A stretch of DNA of 5,364 nt, taken from Clostridia bacterium. GTDB taxonomy: Bacteria; Bacillota; Clostridia; Peptostreptococcales; Anaerovoracaceae. The stretch is taken from NCBI GenBank assembly GCA_900754805.1, contig CAAEEE010000012.1:1-5364 (forward strand), in the 5' to 3' direction. Below are positions 1 through 5,364 of this stretch, piece by piece; the first letter of the stretch is position 1; each line of letters starts with the position of its first letter. Made by a program: the position numbers and the translations under genes. The notes beneath the pieces are model-generated. The model saw only the letters and a list, made by a program, of their open reading frames with translations, did not search any database and had not been told where the DNA came from.

Positions 1-1
1 A

Positions 2-775
2 AGCAAGATACAAGATTATGTCCTTGAAGTACGAGGATTGGAAAGCGTTGCTTTCTTTGAAGAAGTAAGTATCGGAGACGGAAGTATCGGTTATGTCAAT
101 GCGATATTCTCCAATTATGTGAATGTAGCGGTGGTAAAACAGAAGGGGCCTATCTTTGTCGGCGATAAGGTGATAGCTTCCGGCAGAGAATTCATGGCAA
201 GTTATTCTGAAGACTCTATCGGAAAAATCATTGATATGTTCGGAACCGATAAAATGTACGGGCTTGAGTTCGGCGACATAATGCCGCTGCATCTGGAAGA
301 GCCTTGTGTGCCGATTATGGATCGTACAGCAGTTTGCAGACCTCTGAATACCGGAATTGCCGGAATCGACCTGATTTATCCAATCGGACGGGGACAGCGT
401 CAGCTCATTATCGGCGATAAAAAAACAGGAAAGACGCAGATTGCACTGGACACCATCGTAAACCAGAGAGGCAAGGATGTTTTATGTATTTATGTCGCAA
501 TCGGAAAAACGAAAAAGTCGATAAGAGAAATCTACTATGAATTGGGCCGTCACGGCGCGATGGAATATACAACGATCATGTGTGCTTTTAACGATGACTT
601 ACCTCCGGTATTGTCGCTGACACCATATGCGGGTCTTGCAGTAGCGGAATATTACATGAAACAGGGAAAAGATGTTTTGGTTGTCATTGACGATATGAAG
701 AGGCACGCAGACGCATATCGTGAAATCAGTCTTTTAACGGGAAAAGTTCCGGGGGAGAGAAGCTTATCCGCCTGA
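2..775 (+). CDS. F1-type ATPase alpha-like subunit, N-terminal and nucleotide-binding part (5' partial, ends at a frameshift)
   Basis: This is the front part of an F1 alpha-like subunit, the mainly non-catalytic nucleotide-binding partner of beta in an alpha3-beta3 head. The frame is open to the left edge, and residues before the first possible TTG (38) already match the alpha beta-barrel (YVLEVRGLE, then SIGDGSIGYV), so the gene starts upstream. Visible in order are the N-terminal barrel, Walker A GDKKTGKT (413-436), the alpha-typical stretches VAIGKTKKS and GAMEYT, PYAGLAVAEYYM, and Walker B VLVVIDD followed by AYREISLL. Most alphas have GDRQTGKT, so the usual Gln is Lys here. The frame then reads VPGERSLSA and stops, whereas alpha proteins continue PGREAYP. 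The continuation lies in another frame from 753, so this is half of one broken or frameshifted gene. It belongs to the same operon as the genes below. Confidence in the family is high. Confidence 0.9.
   Translation, partial: SKIQDYVLEVRGLESVAFFEEVSIGDGSIGYVNAIFSNYVNVAVVKQKGPIFVGDKVIASGREFMASYSEDSIGKIIDMFGTDKMYGLEFGDIMPLHLEEPCVPIMDRTAVCRPLNTGIAGIDLIYPIGRGQRQLIIGDKKTGKTQIALDTIVNQRGKDVLCIYVAIGKTKKSIREIYYELGRHGAMEYTTIMCAFNDDLPPVLSLTPYAGLAVAEYYMKQGKDVLVVIDDMKRHADAYREISLLTGKVPGERSLSA
749..758 (+). other. Frameshift junction in the alpha-like gene (extra G in a five-G run)
   Basis: The bases read CC followed by five G's (751-755) and then AGAGAAGC. As written, translation gives P-G-E-R-S-L-S-A and stops at 773-775. 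With four G's it gives P-G-R-E-A-Y-P, the alpha family's conserved motif, and stays open to 1244. The change of frame is +1. A glycyl-tRNA on GGG (752-754) could re-pair with GGG at 753-755 after a +1 slip, so recoding is conceivable. A one-base sequencing or assembly insertion, or a real mutation, is more likely. Confidence 0.85.
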
Positions 776-1244
776 CATTTTTTACACACATGCCAGACTT
801 TTGGAAAAGGGCTGCCAGCATAAAGACGGAGGCTCCATCACAATCCTGCCGATTGTAGAGACAAAGGGAAGCGATATAACAGACTACATTTCCACCAATA
901 TTATCTCCATTACCGACGGACAGATTGTGCTTTCCAAAAAACTTTTCGATAAGGGACAGAAGCCGGCAATTGATTACGGCCTTTCGGTTTCCCGTCTGGG
1001 TGGGGCTGTGCAGAACAGCCGAATGAAGAAAATCGGTGCCCAGATAAGAAGAGAGCTCCTTTCATATTTGGAAAAAAAAGATGTTTACGAACTGGCGAAT
1101 ACAGACGAAATGAGTGCAGAAATGCGTGGACTCCTCTCGAAAGGAAAAGAAATTTTGAACTGCTTAAGTCAGTATAAGTTTGAAGCAAAAGACGAAGAGG
1201 AAATGATAAACCGTTTTGAAAGATTAACGGAGAAGAAAATATGA
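753..1244 (+). CDS. F1-type ATPase alpha-like subunit, C-terminal part (continuation after the frameshift)
   Basis: This frame resumes the alpha subunit exactly where the previous one loses it: GREAYP, DIFYTHARLLEKG, then SITILPIVET, STNIISITDGQI and GLSVSRLGGAVQ. The Arg at 993-995 in SVSR matches the alpha arginine finger that reaches into the beta catalytic site, and it is kept. The start given is where homology resumes, not an initiation codon. The first usable codon is a TTG at 801 with no ribosome binding site, inside conserved sequence, so independent translation is unlikely. After GGAVQ only about 75 residues remain, against roughly 130 in ordinary alphas by recollection, so the C-terminal helical domain looks shortened. 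It is rich in Lys and Glu. The stop overlaps the gamma start in an ATGA. There are no further disruptions, which suggests a recent mutation, a sequence error or programmed recoding, not an old pseudogene. Confidence 0.87.
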   Translation, partial: GREAYPPDIFYTHARLLEKGCQHKDGGSITILPIVETKGSDITDYISTNIISITDGQIVLSKKLFDKGQKPAIDYGLSVSRLGGAVQNSRMKKIGAQIRRELLSYLEKKDVYELANTDEMSAEMRGLLSKGKEILNCLSQYKFEAKDEEEMINRFERLTEKKI

Positions 1245-2026
1245 ATATAAAAAATATTGTCAAAGTTATGAATTTCCATTCACTTCTTCGCGTTGACAAA
1301 GCAAAAAAAGAAGCGGAAAAATACTTTGTGCTGGAGACGGAGCTGAGAAAAATGATTGACAGCATAACGAACAATCGAAATTTCGTGCTCGATAAACGGA
1401 AACTGAATGCAGACGAAAATGCTCCGGTGCTGAATATTTATGTCGGCAGTGATTTGGGATTTTGCGGCGGATATAATTTTGTGGTGAATGAAAATGCCCG
1501 ACGGGATAAAGAGAGCCATAAAATCTTAATCGGGAAAAAGCTGTGGAGCGACATGAAAGATGTCAAACTTCATATGACAAAGGCGGAATATGATGAAAAT
1601 CCGGAAGTTGTCGAGAAGTATATAGACAAAAGTATCCAAGAAAAGAGATATTCGCAGATAAATATTTTTTACAATAACTATATCGACGCGGGCAATATTC
1701 AATGGATTGGAAAACGTATTTTTCCGTTTGAATTCAGCGAAGATACACAGGAAAAATACAGCGAAGACTTTTTCTGTGAGACAGACTTAAACCGCCTCTT
1801 AGTGAGTATGGTGTCTGCCTACATCAATTTTGAAATTATGATAACTGTGATAAACAGTTACGCTTCCGAGAATGTTATGCGGCAGAATTCAACTTCGGAG
1901 TCTTTAAAAAAGATTGATGAAATTGAAGAGGAGAAGCTGCTTGAACAGCGAAAGGCAAAAAGCGAGAAGGAATTTCAGAAAGTAATTGAAAATTACTCAA
2001 AAGTGAACCGCAGTGGACGGAGGTAA
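1241..2026 (+). CDS. F1-type ATPase gamma-like subunit (central rotor shaft)
   Basis: The gene encodes 261 residues resembling F1 gamma, the rotating shaft inside the alpha3-beta3 ring. The strongest sign is SDLGFCGGYN (residues 70-79), matching the gamma signature SDRGLCGGLN at the end of the first strand of its Rossmann-like domain. The second is the C-terminal coiled-coil helix, which begins SYASENVMRQ (residues 206-215) as gamma does with SLASEHAARM and runs on as a charged helix to about residue 255. The N-terminal helix is recognisable (IVKVMNFHSLLRVDKAKK) but seems 10 to 15 residues shorter than usual, and the middle (about 90-180) is very divergent. The ATG overlaps the alpha stop in ATGA, with GGAGAAG (1229-1235) as ribosome binding site. 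Its place between alpha and beta supports the call independently. Whether it drives a c-ring or another partner cannot be told from sequence. Confidence 0.85.
   Translation: MNIKNIVKVMNFHSLLRVDKAKKEAEKYFVLETELRKMIDSITNNRNFVLDKRKLNADENAPVLNIYVGSDLGFCGGYNFVVNENARRDKESHKILIGKKLWSDMKDVKLHMTKAEYDENPEVVEKYIDKSIQEKRYSQINIFYNNYIDAGNIQWIGKRIFPFEFSEDTQEKYSEDFFCETDLNRLLVSMVSAYINFEIMITVINSYASENVMRQNSTSESLKKIDEIEEEKLLEQRKAKSEKEFQKVIENYSKVNRSGRR
2019..2023 (+). promoter_or_regulatory. Ribosome binding site of the beta-like gene
   Basis: A perfect GGAGG lies over the last codons and just before the stop of gamma, nine bases ahead of ATG 2033. It decides that start over the nearby ATG (2026) and GTG (2028), which run into stops at once. 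It is the strongest site among the four ATPase genes, which fits a beta subunit needed in three copies per head against one gamma. Confidence 0.75.
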
Positions 2027-3645
<1,619 letters not shown>

Positions 3646-3656
<11 letters not shown>

Positions 3657-4167
3657 TATTGTACTTGAAATTGTCAGAGATAAATGGATAATCGCAGCAT
3701 ATATTGCCGGAATCGTGCTCCTGTGCACCGGATTTTGGGCTTTAAGTGCTAAATTCAGGTGGAGCAAAGGGAAAATCCGTCTTTTCGGACTTTTTTACGG
3801 ACTGAACGGGAGCAGCGGAGTCTGCATAGCACTTATATTGGGAAGATATTTCCTTCTTCTGATAAATGCGGTTTTTTGCGCATATGCGGGAATCGGAAGC
3901 ATAGTGGTTTTAATCTTGCTTTCGGCAGCGATAAACCTTTTGCAATCAAATTTACGCAGCTTTGCAGCCGAAGCGGCATTATATCCGGTGCTGGGAGTAA
4001 TTCTTATTCTTGAGCAGCTCCTTTACGGATATTACAAAAGCGTGGAAAACTCTTGGATGATTTTAAGCATGGTGGTTCTGCTGGGCTGTTTTGTCAGTTT
4101 GTACGGTACATACAATTTGATTATTTCATGCGAGAGAGTTTTAAAGAAGGAGAATGAAGCACAATGA
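3646..4167 (+). CDS. Polytopic membrane protein of unknown family in the F1-like operon
   Basis: I do not recognise this 173-residue protein. Hydrophobic stretches lie at about 14-35, 46-66, 68-99 (long), 107-127 and 137-161, giving about five membrane helices. The basic loop 36-45 (KFRWSKGKIR) and the Lys-rich tail would be cytoplasmic and the N-terminus outside. Glu109 and Glu123 fall at the edge of and within the fourth helix. Around Glu123 the residues GVILILEQLLYG loosely recall the ion-binding second helix of an F-o c subunit, but the spacing differs and no GxGxGxG first helix precedes it. It does not look like a normal a, b or c subunit. The ATG overlaps the epsilon-like gene by 11 bases and has a good GGGAAG site five bases upstream, so translation is coupled to the ATPase genes. 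A membrane anchor or stator for the F1-like head is inference only. Confidence 0.8.
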
Positions 4168-4874
4168 GGGTCAATCTGAAAAAAATAGGAATTATTTCTT
4201 TGGCAGCATTGATTTTGGGTGTAGCAATCGGCATTTACTTTTTCATTAAAGTCGATACCCTGAAATTTGAAGATACAGGCTTCTATCCGATTAACGGAGT
4301 CGAATATCCGGTTGCAAAAGGTGACAAGGCGGTTTGTAAAGACGGAGAAGTTTCAATTGAAAGAAAAGGAGAGAGCGAAATTATTCCGTCAGAAGATTTA
4401 CCTTTTTACTACAAAGATCGAAATAAAATCTGTCTCATGGCAGATATGGCATATTATAAACCGGACCAACAGGATTCTGTTCAGATTAGAAAACTTAATT
4501 ATTTTACAGAAATTGAGACCTCTGCGGACACGCTTCTTCTGAGCAGAGGCGGCAAAGCGGAGTCAGATGAGGGAGGATTCCTGTTTAACGGAACCGATAC
4601 CTATATTTTCTTGGAAGAAACAGATCTTCGATTTGCAGGGAAAAAAATATCACTGGAGTCCCTTTCTTACGCGGTGGTTTGCCCGAATTCGTGGATTATG
4701 GTTTACAATGCGGGAGATGGCAAATTCCGTTACGAGGCGCTTTATGGAAATGCGAATGCCTATACGAAAGGAAAAAATAAGTATGAGGTAAATCTTGCGG
4801 CAGATTTACTGAATTACAATGAAGGTGAATATATGCTGAATGCATCTGTGGAATACTATTCAAGCTATTTTTAA
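4164..4874 (+). CDS. Single-pass membrane protein with a predicted extracytoplasmic domain, unknown family
   Basis: The gene encodes 236 residues that I cannot assign to a named family. Basic residues (R2, K6, K7) precede one helix at about 8-28 containing GVAIG, a GxxxG helix-packing pattern. There is no clear signal peptidase site, so it is probably a retained anchor with about 205 residues outside. The outer part is rich in Tyr, Asp and alternating hydrophobic residues, suggesting beta structure. It carries LPFYYKDRNKI (79-89), FTEI (114-117) and NGT (142-144), which recur in order in the next gene product. Three cysteines (58, 90, 173) lie in the outer part. The start overlaps the stop of the preceding membrane protein in ATGA, with GGAG 11 bases upstream. 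Tight coupling suggests it belongs to the same complex as the F1-like ATPase. Its job is unknown. Confidence 0.82.
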   Translation: MRVNLKKIGIISLAALILGVAIGIYFFIKVDTLKFEDTGFYPINGVEYPVAKGDKAVCKDGEVSIERKGESEIIPSEDLPFYYKDRNKICLMADMAYYKPDQQDSVQIRKLNYFTEIETSADTLLLSRGGKAESDEGGFLFNGTDTYIFLEETDLRFAGKKISLESLSYAVVCPNSWIMVYNAGDGKFRYEALYGNANAYTKGKNKYEVNLAADLLNYNEGEYMLNASVEYYSSYF

Positions 4875-4876
4875 AG

Positions 4877-4881
4877 GGAGG
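4877..4881 (+). promoter_or_regulatory. Ribosome binding site of the last gene
   Basis: GGAGG within AAAGGGAGGA, eight bases before ATG 4890, fixes the start of the last gene. It lies in the widest gap seen between genes here (15 bases), too short for a promoter or terminator, and no hairpin is visible. Confidence 0.75.
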
Positions 4882-4889
4882 AACTGTCG

Positions 4890-5364
4890 ATGAAAAAAAT
4901 TCTGTTATATGCGGTGCTGATCATCGCTGTTGTGTTTTACATTGCGCAGACAAGTTTTGCGGAAATCGGAAGCTTCAACACAGACGGAAATCTCTTCTCC
5001 GACAGACAGATACAGGAAAACATTTTTGAGTCATCACAGGGGGAAGAAATTAAAACCGTTGCTGTAAAAGCCAATGACAAACTGTACAGCAGAGGTTCAG
5101 GGCTTTATGTAGGTGAGAAGAAGAAAAAAGAAATCAGCGATACGCTGCCTATGTATATCAGCGACGGAGATGCAATAAAAATGCTGGCGGGAACAGAAAC
5201 GCTGATTACGAATGAGTTTGAGAGAATTGATTCCTATGAAGGGCTGATATTAAAAAACGGAACGGCGTTTAACGATGATATGCAGCGTGCGGACTGGAAT
5301 GAATACCTGCTTGTTCGTTTCCCAAGTGGTCTTTATGTCAATGTACAGGAAATCGAAGTAAAAA
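4890..5364 (+). CDS. Secreted or membrane-anchored protein, paralog of the upstream gene product (3' partial)
   Basis: The frame is open from ATG 4890 through the right edge, giving 158 residues with no stop. MKK is followed by a hydrophobic stretch (4-19) and QTSFA, so it is either a cleaved signal peptide (likely cut after Ala24, with Ser at -3) or an uncleaved anchor. The rest is predicted outside the cell membrane. It repeats features of the preceding protein: LPMYISDGDAI (86-96) matches LPFYYKDRNKI at identical spacing (LPxYxxDxxxI), then FERI (110-113) against FTEI and NGT (123-125) against NGT. It ends with LVRFPSGLYVNVQEIEV, which looks like beta strands. I recognise no named domain. 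Being 15 bases after its paralog behind a strong ribosome binding site, it should be in the same operon. Full length and any C-terminal domains are unknown. Confidence 0.82.
   Translation, partial: MKKILLYAVLIIAVVFYIAQTSFAEIGSFNTDGNLFSDRQIQENIFESSQGEEIKTVAVKANDKLYSRGSGLYVGEKKKKEISDTLPMYISDGDAIKMLAGTETLITNEFERIDSYEGLILKNGTAFNDDMQRADWNEYLLVRFPSGLYVNVQEIEVK

Noticed and set aside
38..40. TTG at 38 as the start of the alpha-like gene
   Set aside because: The frame is open to the window edge, and upstream residues (YVLEVRGL) already match the alpha barrel.
801..803. TTG at 801 as an independent start for the C-terminal alpha part
   Set aside because: There is no ribosome binding site, it falls within conserved alpha sequence, and homology in this frame begins at 753.
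910..1374. Long open frame on the minus strand across the alpha/gamma junction
   Set aside because: It lies opposite well-conserved alpha and gamma sequence, has no ribosome binding site I can see, and its protein is of shadow type (Ser, Phe and Leu rich).
3759..4013. Plus-strand open frame in another phase inside the membrane protein gene (similar ones at 4267-4542 and 4567-4791)
   Set aside because: They are embedded in longer, coupled genes, have no ribosome binding site, and give basic, low-complexity shadow proteins.

Overview
The window holds a compact plus-strand operon, open at both ends, in AT-rich DNA. Strong purine-rich ribosome binding sites, overlapping genes and TGA used as a stop fit a low-GC Firmicute, probably a gut- or mouth-type member of the Clostridia. 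TGA as a stop argues against a mycoplasma. This placement is inference from style and protein flavour; there is no rRNA or other marker here.

Positions 2-3656 encode a divergent F1-type rotary ATPase head in the classic order alpha, gamma, beta, epsilon. The alpha-like gene lacks its 5' end at the window edge. It is also split by one extra G in a run of five G's at 751-755: removing one G restores the conserved alpha-subunit sequence. The gamma, beta and epsilon genes are intact. Beta has complete Walker A, catalytic GER, Walker B and DELSEED-like elements, so ATP hydrolysis looks possible. However, residues near the phosphate site that are nearly invariant in ATP synthases are changed. Alpha appears shortened at its C-terminus, gamma is short at its N-terminal helix, and epsilon ends after its beta-sandwich domain.

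Positions 3646-5364 hold no recognisable F-o subunit. They encode a polytopic membrane protein of about five helices with a glutamate inside a predicted helix. Two proteins follow, each with one N-terminal hydrophobic segment and a body predicted to lie outside the membrane. They share an LPxYxxDxxxI motif at identical spacing plus further local similarity, so they look like tandem distant paralogs. The second runs off the window.

Neighbouring genes overlap by 4 to 11 bases or sit less than 20 bases apart, with no visible internal promoter or terminator, so they are probably co-transcribed. The simplest reading is a specialised F1-like ATPase coupled to a novel membrane and extracytoplasmic module instead of, or as well as, a proton channel. 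The general idea has precedent in the F1-like X0 ATPases and the gliding motor of mycoplasmas. Whether this cluster has its own a, b, c or delta subunits cannot be decided, because the upstream flank is outside the window.
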